Shown piece after piece: positions 17,597 through 26,027 of a stretch of DNA of 64,000 nt; positions within the stretch are counted from its first letter, which is position 1, and every line of letters starts with the position of its first letter. Location of the stretch: positions 16,277 through 80,276 of the forward strand of contig CAJFNK010000001.1 in NCBI GenBank assembly GCA_904394685.1. The letters are read 5' to 3'. The notes under the pieces were generated by a model. It worked only from the letters and a program-made list of their open reading frames with translations. It was not told the origin of the DNA and did not search any database. The translations under genes were made by a program, and so were the position numbers. The stretch is from Candidatus Heritagella gallinarum. Lineage in GTDB: Bacteria; Bacillota; Clostridia; Oscillospirales; Acutalibacteraceae.

Positions 17597-18103
17597 ATGC
17601 GTGAAATCACACCCAAGCCTCTTTGTCATGAGGCGTTTCGCCGGTATGGGGATTTTCAGGATCTCCTGCATGTAAAAGAAGTAGAGGAAAGCCGGTCTGC
17701 CAACCCGGCCTCTACCAACTGTTTTGCACCCGACCTGCTCACCCTGAACCTGGACGGCCGCACCCCGGCCTCGGTTTCGGTGGCCAGTGTTACCGAGTGC
17801 GATCCGGTTGTCAATTTCCTCGAATATCACCAGTACACCAGCGAGGGAATCCTCCCGCTGGATGGGGATATCGTAATCTATGTGGCGCCCTCTGGGCGGT
17901 CGTTTGATTCCACAAAGCTGGAAGCCTTCCGGGTTCCCAAAGGCACCTTTGTCACCCTGAAGCCCGGCACCGTTCATGGCCGCCAGTTTACCGATGGCTG
18001 CAAAGAGGCCAATGTCCTCATTGTGCTGCCCACCCGCACCTATGGCAATGATTTTCAGGCCACCCTTTTAGAAGGGGACGACTGCGTGAAAATCCTTCTC
18101 TAA
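17597..18103 (+). CDS. AllA-like cupin protein (ureidoglycolate lyase family)
   Basis: A 168-residue protein. It starts MREITPKPLCHEAFRRYGDF and has NFLEYHQYTSEGILPLDGD, FRVPKGTFVTLKPGTVHG and VLIVLPTRTYGNDF, the cupin pattern of the ureidoglycolate lyase (AllA) family. No allantoin gene is nearby. It ends an operon of sugar genes, so a sugar- or hydroxyacid-related lyase or isomerase activity is more likely than purine breakdown. AGAAAGGAAG precedes the ATG. A terminator follows. Confidence 0.75.
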   Translation: MREITPKPLCHEAFRRYGDFQDLLHVKEVEESRSANPASTNCFAPDLLTLNLDGRTPASVSVASVTECDPVVNFLEYHQYTSEGILPLDGDIVIYVAPSGRSFDSTKLEAFRVPKGTFVTLKPGTVHGRQFTDGCKEANVLIVLPTRTYGNDFQATLLEGDDCVKILL

Positions 18104-18134
18104 CACTGCCTATCCGTTTTTTCCTTTTATAACT

Positions 18135-18170
18135 AAAAGAGCCGGGCTTTGCAAAAAGTCCGGCTCTTTT
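18135..18170 (+). terminator. Terminator after the sugar operon
   Basis: AAAAGAGCCGG (18135-18145) pairs with CCGGCTCTTTT (18160-18170); the stem continues inward to a GCAA loop. GGTTTTT follows. Confidence 0.85.
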
Positions 18171-18273
18171 GGTTTTTCGCTCGTTTGAAACCCTCTTGAC
18201 GACCCTCCCCCCTTCCGGGCTATAATAGGGATAACAAAAAGCTATTTCAACCTGTCAAAAAGGAAGTGCTGCT

Positions 18274-18996
18274 ATGCCCCGATTTTTTGTTCCGCCTTTT
18301 ACCGGCGAAGAAACCGTTATCATCGGCGAGGACGGCCGCCATATTGCCCGCTCGTTGCGGATGAAACCCGGAGAGCCCCTGACGCTGTGCGATGGCGAAG
18401 GAACCGACTACCACTGTGAAATCACCGGGTTTTCGGGGGACGAGGTGTGGGTTCGGGTGTTGGAGCGCCACGCCTCCCAAACCGAGCCCAGCGTGCGGGT
18501 CACCGTCTATCAGGGGCTGCCCAAGGGGGACAAGATGGACGCAATCGTTCAAAAGGCGGTGGAATTGGGCGCCGCCGAGATCGTCCCGGTAATGATGCGG
18601 CGGTGTGTTTCCCGGCCGGATGAAAAATCGGCATCCAAAAAGACCGCCCGCTGGCAAAAAATCTGTGACGAAGCCGCCAAGCAGAGCGGCCGGGGACGCC
18701 TTCCGGTGGTTTTGCCGCCGGTCACGCTGGAGCAGGCCATTTCCCGCTCTGGGGATAGCCGGATGATTCTGTTCTATGAAGGCGGCGGCCAACCGCTGCC
18801 CGAAATCGTTTTGCCGGAGGACAAGGCGATTTCGATATTCATCGGCCCCGAAGGCGGCGTGGATGCTTCTGAGGTGCAGCTTTTGCAACAAGCAGGCGCC
18901 CAAACCGCCACGCTCGGCCCCCGTATTCTCCGCACCGAAACCGCCCCGCTGGCAGCCCTTACCGCCATTATGCTGCTAACGGGGAACCTGAACTGA
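18274..18996 (+). CDS. rsmE: 16S rRNA (uracil-1498-N3)-methyltransferase
   Basis: A 240-residue SPOUT enzyme. It starts MPRFFVP, has YQGLPKGDKMDAIVQKAVELG and RWQKICDEAAKQSGR, and ends in the knot with IFIGPEGGVDASEV and LGPRILRTETAPLAAL. It methylates N3 of U1498 in 16S rRNA. The AAAGGAAG ribosome site precedes the ATG. A TATAAT at 18221-18226 with TTGACG at 18196-18201 (19 apart) may be its promoter. Confidence 0.95.
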   Translation: MPRFFVPPFTGEETVIIGEDGRHIARSLRMKPGEPLTLCDGEGTDYHCEITGFSGDEVWVRVLERHASQTEPSVRVTVYQGLPKGDKMDAIVQKAVELGAAEIVPVMMRRCVSRPDEKSASKKTARWQKICDEAAKQSGRGRLPVVLPPVTLEQAISRSGDSRMILFYEGGGQPLPEIVLPEDKAISIFIGPEGGVDASEVQLLQQAGAQTATLGPRILRTETAPLAALTAIMLLTGNLN

Positions 18997-19004
18997 CCCG
19001 GAAA

Positions 19005-19060
19005 GCAAGAAAGAACGAAAGCAAGCAAGAAAGAACGAAAGCAAGCAAGGAAGAGAGGAA
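19005..19060 (+). repeat. 20-bp purine-rich tandem repeat
   Basis: GCAAGAAAGAACGAAAGCAA occurs twice in tandem (19005-19044), then a degenerate third copy (GCAAGGAAGAGAGGAAGG) that holds the ribosome site of the next gene. Confidence 0.8.
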
Positions 19061-19069
19061 GGACGCTCT

Positions 19070-19801
19070 ATGAAAACCGCATTGATCACCGGCGCTTCCC
19101 GTGGAATCGGGGCTGCCGCCGCCTGCGCTCTTGCCCGTGACGGCTGGGCGGTGGTTGTGAACTATCGCAGCAGCCGGGAAAAGGCCGAAGCCCTTGCCGC
19201 ACAAATCCGGCAACAGGGCGGCGTAGCGCTGGCTGTTTGCGCCGATATCGGCGACCCCGACCAGGTGGAATCCCTGTTTGAAACGGTAGAGAGCCAGTTG
19301 GGAACCGTGGGGGCGCTGGTCAACAACGCCGGAATCGCCCAGCAAAAGCTGTTTACCGATATTACCCCAACCGAATGGGACGAGCTGTTTCGGGTGGACG
19401 TCAAAGGCGTGTTCCTCTGCTGCCGGCGTGCCCTTCCCGCCATGATCCGCCGTCAGGAGGGATGGATCGTCAACATTAGCTCCATGTGGGGGCAGGTGGG
19501 GGCTTCGTGCGAGGTGCATTATTCCGCCGCCAAAGCCGCTGTGATCGGGCTGACCAAAGCGCTGGCCAAGGAAACCGGCCCTTCGGGCATCCGGGTAAAC
19601 TGCATTGCCCCCGGCGTGATTCAAACCGAAATGAACGGGCATCTCTCTCCCGAAATGCTGGACGCCCTTCGGGAAGAAACCCCGCTGGAAATGCTGGGAA
19701 CCCCTCAGGACGTTGCCGAGGCTGTCCGGTTCCTGTGTTCCCCAGAGGCTCGGTTTATCACCGGACAGGTTCTGGGCGTAAACGGCGGAATGGTGATCTA
19801 A
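19070..19801 (+). CDS. Short-chain dehydrogenase/reductase (FabG-like)
   Basis: A 243-residue SDR. It has the NAD(P) loop TGASRGIG, then NNAG, and the catalytic Ser (NISSMWGQ), Tyr and Lys (YSAAK), ending GQVLGVNGGMVI. It is closest in look to 3-oxoacyl-ACP reductase FabG and to the YmfI type. It follows rsmE, not a fatty acid synthesis cluster, so it may be a second, non-essential reductase. Its substrate is not evident. Translation starts at ATG 19070 behind GAGAGGAAGG. Confidence 0.88.
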   Translation: MKTALITGASRGIGAAAACALARDGWAVVVNYRSSREKAEALAAQIRQQGGVALAVCADIGDPDQVESLFETVESQLGTVGALVNNAGIAQQKLFTDITPTEWDELFRVDVKGVFLCCRRALPAMIRRQEGWIVNISSMWGQVGASCEVHYSAAKAAVIGLTKALAKETGPSGIRVNCIAPGVIQTEMNGHLSPEMLDALREETPLEMLGTPQDVAEAVRFLCSPEARFITGQVLGVNGGMVI

Positions 19802-19812
19802 GAACAAGAAAA

Positions 19813-19847
19813 GCCTGCTGTGATGGCTCACAGCAGGCTCATTTTTT
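19813..19847 (+). terminator. Terminator after SDR gene
   Basis: GCCTGCTGTGA (19813-19823), loop TGGC, TCACAGCAGGC (19828-19838), then TCATTTTTT. The stem is identical to that at 13041. Confidence 0.85.
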
Positions 19848-19937
19848 ATGAATGATTTATGCGGACGATCTCTAAAAATCCAGAGTTCTTATCTTGTCCT
19901 GCAAATAATCTGAGAAATTGCCGCAGGCAGATGCTGA

Positions 19938-20825
19938 TTATTCGGTTGGATTTGGAGTTTTAGAAGGAAAATGATGATTTCCGTTGCGGTATTTTCGTGG
20001 GGTAGTGCCTTTAAATTTTTTGAATGAGCGGATAAAATAGCTGGAATCGCTATATCCACATTCCAGCGAGATTTCGGTAATTGGGAGATCGGTTGAAGCC
20101 AAAAGAAAACTGGCCTGTTCCGCACGATAATAGTTTAGATAGTCAATGGGCGTGCGGTGCGTCATGGCCCGGAATAAACGGCAGAAATATTTGGGCGACA
20201 TGCCCGCCGCACGGGAGAGATCTGCCAGTGTCAGGTCGCTGGCGTATTGCTTTTCAATCAGTTCCAATGACTTTTTCAGCTGCAAAATACGCTGGTCGCT
20301 GCCCCGCAGCCCGGATGGGCCGGCATGCCAGGCGCCGCTTTGTAAAATCAGCCCAAAAAACTGATAGAAGTATCCAATGGCTGTCAGCTCATACCCCACG
20401 GCCTGCTGTTGTATGGTTTGAAACAGAGCGTCAAACAGGCAATGAAACTCCGTCGCTGAGGCCGGAAAATATTCCTGAATCAACATACGGCGAGAGAGAA
20501 AATCCTCCAGTTGCTCCCGGCAGGCGGTTCGTCCTTCTATAAAGGTGTGCATGTCAAATACAATACATTCATATACACAGTCGTGCGGAACCCCGCCATG
20601 CAAAACCCCACCGTTGATAAAAACCGTATCTCCTGCTTTAACCGTGAGTTCCCGGTGATCCAGAGTCAGAGAAAAGCTGCCCTCGATCACCCGCAGCAGT
20701 TCACATTCCATATGCCAGTGATAGGGCATGGCATAACGGAGGTGGTGGATATCGATGTGGTGAAATTCCACCGGGAAATCCCGTGTCCCACGTTGTCTTA
20801 CCTCATTATAACTCCAATACTGCAT
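19938..20825 (-). CDS. AraC-family regulator divergent from fucI
   Basis: A 295-residue regulator. The cupin part has YHWHMECELLRVIEG and VKAGDTVFINGGVLHGG. The helix-turn-helix pair is LADLSRAAGMSPKYFCRLFR and ITEISLECGYSDSSYFIRSFK, followed by TTPRKYR. A GGAGG ribosome site precedes ATG 20825. It is divergent from fucI with 241 bases between; TATAAT boxes face each way (20868-20873 on this strand's promoter, 20902-20907 for fucI). It is most likely the fucose-responsive activator of fucI. Confidence 0.88.
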   Translation of the reverse strand: MQYWSYNEVRQRGTRDFPVEFHHIDIHHLRYAMPYHWHMECELLRVIEGSFSLTLDHRELTVKAGDTVFINGGVLHGGVPHDCVYECIVFDMHTFIEGRTACREQLEDFLSRRMLIQEYFPASATEFHCLFDALFQTIQQQAVGYELTAIGYFYQFFGLILQSGAWHAGPSGLRGSDQRILQLKKSLELIEKQYASDLTLADLSRAAGMSPKYFCRLFRAMTHRTPIDYLNYYRAEQASFLLASTDLPITEISLECGYSDSSYFIRSFKKFKGTTPRKYRNGNHHFPSKTPNPTE

Positions 20826-21066
20826 AGCTGCCTCCAGAAAAAAGTGAATATAATCCGGTTTTTTGCCATTATATCACAAGAAACTGGGCGGTAACAAGAC
20901 GTATAATCAAAATAGATGAAAAGTGTAATGTTGCGAGGAAAAAAACAGGCCGTATCTTGCAAAACACGGCTTATGGGGAGTTATTTATAAAAAACAATCC
21001 GGCAGGCATAAAGCACTTAAACGGCTGTGCCTTCCCATCCGGAGCGACAGAAAGGAATGATTTCTA

Positions 21067-22860
21067 ATGGCAAAAAGCAGATTGATCGGTGAATATCCTG
21101 TGATTGGTATTCGCCCCACCATTGACGGCCGCAGAGGCCCCCTGAAGGTGAGAGAATCTCTGGAAGAACAGACTATGAACATGGCAAAGGCAGCCGCAAA
21201 GCTGTTTGAGGAAAACCTTTGCTACACCAACGGCGAGCCGGTAAAGGTAGTAATCGCCGATTCCACCATCGGCCGTGTGCCGGAGAGCGCTGCCTGCGCC
21301 GATAAGTTCCGCCGTGAGGGCGTGGACATCACCCTGACCGTTACCCCCTGCTGGTGCTATGGCGCTGAAACCATGGATATGGACCCCAAGACCATCAAGG
21401 CCGTGTGGGGCTTTAACGGCACCGAGCGCCCCGGCGCTGTGTATCTGGCATCTGTGCTGGCTTCCCATGCACAGAAGGGTCTGCCTGCTTTTGGCATCTA
21501 TGGCCATGATGTGCAGAACGCCGATGCTACCGGTATCCCCGAGGACGTAAAAGAAAAGCTGCTGCGCTTTGGCCGTGCCGCTGTTGCTGCCGCCACCATG
21601 CGTGGCAAGTCCTATTTGCAGATCGGTTCTATCTGCATGGGCATTGCCGGCTCGATCATCAGCCCCGAATTCTTTGAGGAATACCTGGGCATGCGGGTAG
21701 AGTCTGTGGACGAGGTGGAAATCATCCGCCGCATGACCGAGGATATCTATGATAAGGACGAGTTTGAGAAGGCACTGGCCTGGACAAAGGCCAACTGCCC
21801 CGAAGGCTTTGACAAGAACCCTGAGTGGATGCAGAAGACCCCTGAGCAGAAGGAAAAGGACTGGGAGTTTGTGGTCAAGATGATGTGCATCATCAAAGAC
21901 CTGTATAACGGCAACCCCAACCTGCCCGAAGGCTGCGAGGAAGAGCGCCTGGGACACAACGCTCTGGTGGGCGGCTTCCAGGGCCAGCGCCAGTGGACCG
22001 ATTTCTATCCCAACTGCGACTTTGCAGAGTCCCTGCTGAACAGCTCCTTTGACTGGGAGGGCGCCCGTGAGCCGTATGTGCTGGGCACCGAAAACGATAC
22101 CCTCAATGCCGTTTCCATGCTGTTTGGCAAGCTGCTGACCAACACCGCTCAGATCTTTGCCGATGTGCGTACCTATTGGAGCCCCGAAGCTGTGAAGGAA
22201 GCCACCGGCTATGAGCTGGAGGGAATCGCAAAAGAGTCCCAGGGCTTTATCCATCTGATCAACTCCGGTGCTGCCTGTATCGATGCCTGCGGCGAGGTAA
22301 AGGACGCTCAGGGCAATGGCGTCATCAAGCCCTTCTGGGAGATGACCGAAAACGACATGCAGGCATGCCTGAAGGCCACCACCTGGAACCCGGCTGACCG
22401 TGGCTATTTCCGTGGCGGCGGATATTCTTCCCGTTTTGTGACCCGCAGCGAGATGCCGGTTACCATGATGCGTCTGAACTTGGTCAAGGGTCTTGGCCCG
22501 GTGATGCAGCTGGTTGAGGGCTGGACCGTCAACCTGCCGGAGGAGGTTTCCGATACTCTGTGGAAGCGCACCGACTACACCTGGCCCTGCACTTGGTTTG
22601 CTCCCCGTCTCACCGGCGAGGGCGCCTTCAAGTCGGCCTATGATGTGATGAACAACTGGGGCGCTAACCATGGCGCCATTACCTATGGCCACATCGGCGC
22701 CGACCTGATTACCCTCTGCTCCATCCTGCGGATTCCGGTTTGCATGCACAATGTGCCGGAGAGCGAAATCTTCCGTCCGTCTGTTTGGAACGCATTCGGC
22801 ATGGACAAAGAAGGCCAGGATTATCGTGCCTGCGCTGCCTTTGGCCCGATGTACAAATAA
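21067..22860 (+). CDS. fucI: L-fucose isomerase
   Basis: A 597-residue protein that matches E. coli-type FucI along its whole length: [102 protein letters not shown] and EGQDYRAC. It turns L-fucose into L-fuculose (and D-arabinose into D-ribulose) with Mn2+. It is monocistronic here: terminator downstream, AraC regulator upstream. L-fuculokinase, fuculose aldolase and a fucose transporter are not in the window; the PfkB kinase and class II aldolase at 14-16 kb could serve instead, which is speculation. Confidence 0.96.
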   Translation: MAKSRLIGEYPVIGIRPTIDGRRGPLKVRESLEEQTMNMAKAAAKLFEENLCYTNGEPVKVVIADSTIGRVPESAACADKFRREGVDITLTVTPCWCYGAETMDMDPKTIKAVWGFNGTERPGAVYLASVLASHAQKGLPAFGIYGHDVQNADATGIPEDVKEKLLRFGRAAVAAATMRGKSYLQIGSICMGIAGSIISPEFFEEYLGMRVESVDEVEIIRRMTEDIYDKDEFEKALAWTKANCPEGFDKNPEWMQKTPEQKEKDWEFVVKMMCIIKDLYNGNPNLPEGCEEERLGHNALVGGFQGQRQWTDFYPNCDFAESLLNSSFDWEGAREPYVLGTENDTLNAVSMLFGKLLTNTAQIFADVRTYWSPEAVKEATGYELEGIAKESQGFIHLINSGAACIDACGEVKDAQGNGVIKPFWEMTENDMQACLKATTWNPADRGYFRGGGYSSRFVTRSEMPVTMMRLNLVKGLGPVMQLVEGWTVNLPEEVSDTLWKRTDYTWPCTWFAPRLTGEGAFKSAYDVMNNWGANHGAITYGHIGADLITLCSILRIPVCMHNVPESEIFRPSVWNAFGMDKEGQDYRACAAFGPMYK

Positions 22861-22877
22861 AATATAAAAATCAAAAG

Positions 22878-22919
22878 GGTTTTCCACTTTCTTTTCCAAG
22901 ATTGTGGAAAACCTTTTTT
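22878..22919 (+). terminator. Terminator after fucI
   Basis: GGTTTTCCAC (22878-22887) pairs with GTGGAAAACC (22904-22913), then six T. Confidence 0.8.
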
Positions 22920-23065
22920 ATTGAAAAAATTTTTTCTGACAACGCAAAGGCGTTTTTCAGAGGGTTTCTGCATAAACTGCAGGCATAGGGATTCCCTTTT
23001 TTCAAAAATTCTGGTATAGTAAAACAGCAGAAAGATGTTGGAACTCTCAAAAAGGAGGCACTTGC

Positions 23066-23599
23066 ATGATTCACGGCAGTGCGGAGGAATTTCGCCTCTG
23101 CGTAAAAGACCTGCTGGATGCGCCCTGTGTGCAGTCCATGCAGCGGTTTACCCAGCATGGGGATGTTTCCACGCTGGAACATTGCCTGTTTGTTGCTTTT
23201 TTCAGTTATCTAATCTGCCACAAGTTCCGGTGGGATTTTCGTGCCGCCGCACGGGGCGGATTATTGCATGACCTTTTTTTATACGATTGGCATACCCCTC
23301 ATTGCTGTGAAGGGCTTCATGGATTTACCCATCCCCGAACCGCTTTGAAAAACGCCCAAAAGTATTTTGTCCTGACCCGACAGGAGGAAAATATCATCCT
23401 GAGCCACATGTGGCCGCTGACACTCCGGGCGCTTCCCCGCCACCGGGAGAGTATAGTGGTATGCTGTGCCGATAAGGTGTGTGCGCTGCTGGAAACCTTT
23501 GGCTATGTGCGCCGGCTGCGGCGGCGGGAATCCCTGCGCTGGATTCTTCTTTTGTGCCGTATGGCAGAATCACAGGCCGGGCTTTCCCGTGCAGCTTAA
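23066..23599 (+). CDS. HD-domain phosphohydrolase
   Basis: A 177-residue protein with the HD metal-site order: H39 (STLEHCLFVAF), H68-D69 (ARGGLLHDLF), a later His in HGFTHPRTALKNA, LSHMW, and a final Asp in CCADKVCA. Such proteins cleave phosphate from nucleotides or similar compounds. It stands alone between two terminators. The closest type is the small clostridial HD protein of unknown substrate. AAAGGAGG lies before ATG 23066. Confidence 0.85.
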   Translation: MIHGSAEEFRLCVKDLLDAPCVQSMQRFTQHGDVSTLEHCLFVAFFSYLICHKFRWDFRAAARGGLLHDLFLYDWHTPHCCEGLHGFTHPRTALKNAQKYFVLTRQEENIILSHMWPLTLRALPRHRESIVVCCADKVCALLETFGYVRRLRRRESLRWILLLCRMAESQAGLSRAA

Positions 23600-23607
23600 C
23601 AGATAGA

Positions 23608-23648
23608 GCACCCCCTGATGCAGATTGGCTGCATCAGGGGGTGCTTTT
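23608..23648 (+). terminator. Terminator after HD gene, 16-bp perfect stem
   Basis: GCACCCCCTGATGCAG (23608-23623), loop ATTGG, CTGCATCAGGGGGTGC (23629-23644), then TTTT. Confidence 0.85.
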
Positions 23649-23693
23649 GTCATCCCCGCTGTTTTCGTGCGGGGATTTTGTTTTGAAAAAGGA

Positions 23694-26027
23694 TTATACG
23701 CCCCAGATTTCTTCGGCGTATTGTTTGATTGTGCGGTCGCTGGAGAACTTGCCTGCATTGGCCACGTTAATCAGGCACTTTTTGGCAAACTCCTCACGCT
23801 GGGCATACTCCCGGTTGATGCGCAGACGGGCATCGCAATAGGGGATAAAGTCCAGCAGCAGGTAATAGTGGTCGGGCTTGTGCCAGCTGGCTCCCTCGGT
23901 CAGGGAATCATACAGCTCCTTGAACATGCCGGTGCCGCCATCGGAGAAGGTTCCGTCCACCAGGGTTTCGACAACCCGGCGGATGCGGGGGTTCTCTTTC
24001 ATAATCTTCTTGGGGCAGTAGCTGTCGGCAACCTGTGCCAGATCTTCTACCCGTGCGCCGAAGATATAGTTGTTTTCTTCGCCGGCCTGTTCTACGATCT
24101 CAATGTTAGCGCCGTCATAGGTTCCCAGTGTTACAGCACCGTTGAGCATGAACTTCATGTTGCTGGTGCCGCTGGCCTCGGTGCCGGCAGTGGAGATCTG
24201 CTCGGAAACATCGGCGGCGGGAATCAGCTTCTCCGCATAGGAAACATTATAGTTGGAAACAAACAAAACCTGCATCTTGCGGTTGACGTTGGGGTCGTTG
24301 TTTACCAGGTTGGCGATTTCATTGATATATTTGATAATTCCCTTGGCACGATAATAGCCCGGAGCCGCCTTTGCGCCAAACAGGAAGGTGGTGGGGGCAA
24401 AATCGGTGAGGGTGCCGTCTTTCAGGCCAAAATAGATGTCCAGAATCGAGAAGGCGTTGAGCAGCTGGCGCTTATATTCGTGCAGGCGCTTGATCTGTAC
24501 GTCAAAGATAAAATCGGTGTTCAGGCCAAAGTTATCATGCTCATAGACATACCGTGCCAGCTCGTTTTTCTTTGCCTTTTTGATGTCCATAAACTGGCGC
24601 AGGGAGTTCACGTCGCCGGTATAGGGCATCAGCTTTTTCAGCTCATCCAGATCGGTGAGCCAGCCGTTGCCGATGCGGTCGCCGATAAAGGAAGAAAGCT
24701 CCGGGTTGCACAGGCCCAGCCAGCGGCGCTGGGTAATGCCGTTGGTCTTGTTGTTAAAGCGCTCCGGATACAGCTCATACCACTCTTTCAGAGCGTCCTC
24801 TTTCAGGATGCGGGTGTGGATTTCTGCCACGCCGTTGGTGGAATGGGAAGCATAGATCGCCATACGGGCCATGTGGATCAGGCCGCCGTCCAGAATGGCA
24901 TAGCGGGACAGCTCTTTTTTCTCCACGCCACGGGAAAGCAGCTCCCGCTTGAGGGCGTTGTTGAGCATCACCACATAGGGGAACACATGGGGGATTACCG
25001 AGCAGAACAGCTCCTGATTCCACTTTTCCAGTGCTTCTGCCATGATGGTGTGGTTGGTATAGGCAAACACACGAAGGGCGATGGAGAACGCCTCCTCAAA
25101 GCTCATCAGCTCCTCCTCCATCAGGATACGGAGCAGTTCGGGGATGGAAACCGTGGGATGGGTATCGTTCAGCTGTACTGCATAGGAATCGGCAAAATGG
25201 GAGAAATCATCGCCATAGCGCTCTTTATAGCGGCGGATGATGCACTGGAGCGAAGCGCTGGAGAAGAAGTACTGCTGCTTCAGGCGCAGGCGCTTGCCCT
25301 CGTCGGTATCATCGTTGGGATACAGGCAGGTGGAGATGGCGTTGGCCTCGTTCTCCAGACGGACAGCCTCGCTGTATTTCTGCTGGTTGAACAGGTCGAA
25401 ATCAAAGCCCTTTACTGCTTCTGCCTGCCACAAGCGCAGGGTATTCACAGTTTTTCCGCCATAGCCGATCACCGGCATGTCATAGGGCACAGCCCACACG
25501 TCCTGGCCACGGAAATGCACCAGCTCTTTTTCTTCTTCCCGGCGGATGCTCCACGGGTCGCCGAAACGCTGCCAGTCGTCGGGATATTCCCGCTGGAAGC
25601 CGTTTTCGATGGTCTGGCGGAACAGGCCGTACTGATAGCGGATGCCAAAGCCGTCCAGCGGAATGTTCTGGGTAGCGGCGGAATCCAAAAAGCATGCTGC
25701 CAGACGTCCCAGACCGCCGTTGCCCAGAGCCGGGTCGTCGATCTCGTCAAAAAGTTCGGGAGAAAGCCCGTTCTGCTCCAGCAGCTCACGGGTCTCTTTG
25801 AGCAGACCCAGATTGAGCAGGTTGGAGTTGACCATGCGGCCAATCAGGAACTCTGCCGACAGATAGCAGGCCCGCTTGCCCTCAGGGTTGGTTTTCCAGT
25901 TTTCACGGGTACGGCGCAGCGCCGCACGGCTCACAGCCTGATAAACGGCTTTTGCGCCCGCCTCGGCGAGGGGCTTGTCGGTTTCTTCCTTCAGGGCGCT
26001 GAGAATCTCATTTTGAAATGTGGTCAT
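23694..26027 (-). CDS. glgP: Glycogen/starch/maltodextrin phosphorylase
   Basis: A 777-residue GT35 phosphorylase. It has DDPALGNGGLGRLAACFLDS, the VQLNDTHP stretch, and the PLP site EASGTSNMKFMLNGA with K625. It releases glucose-1-phosphate from alpha-1,4-glucan using phosphate. ATG 26027 has AGGAGGACAAAGA spacing; a longer in-frame extension lies inside malQ. The start overlaps the malQ stop (ATGA), so the two genes are coupled. Together with malQ it breaks down glycogen or imported maltodextrin. Confidence 0.96.
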   Translation of the reverse strand: MTTFQNEILSALKEETDKPLAEAGAKAVYQAVSRAALRRTRENWKTNPEGKRACYLSAEFLIGRMVNSNLLNLGLLKETRELLEQNGLSPELFDEIDDPALGNGGLGRLAACFLDSAATQNIPLDGFGIRYQYGLFRQTIENGFQREYPDDWQRFGDPWSIRREEEKELVHFRGQDVWAVPYDMPVIGYGGKTVNTLRLWQAEAVKGFDFDLFNQQKYSEAVRLENEANAISTCLYPNDDTDEGKRLRLKQQYFFSSASLQCIIRRYKERYGDDFSHFADSYAVQLNDTHPTVSIPELLRILMEEELMSFEEAFSIALRVFAYTNHTIMAEALEKWNQELFCSVIPHVFPYVVMLNNALKRELLSRGVEKKELSRYAILDGGLIHMARMAIYASHSTNGVAEIHTRILKEDALKEWYELYPERFNNKTNGITQRRWLGLCNPELSSFIGDRIGNGWLTDLDELKKLMPYTGDVNSLRQFMDIKKAKKNELARYVYEHDNFGLNTDFIFDVQIKRLHEYKRQLLNAFSILDIYFGLKDGTLTDFAPTTFLFGAKAAPGYYRAKGIIKYINEIANLVNNDPNVNRKMQVLFVSNYNVSYAEKLIPAADVSEQISTAGTEASGTSNMKFMLNGAVTLGTYDGANIEIVEQAGEENNYIFGARVEDLAQVADSYCPKKIMKENPRIRRVVETLVDGTFSDGGTGMFKELYDSLTEGASWHKPDHYYLLLDFIPYCDARLRINREYAQREEFAKKCLINVANAGKFSSDRTIKQYAEEIWGV

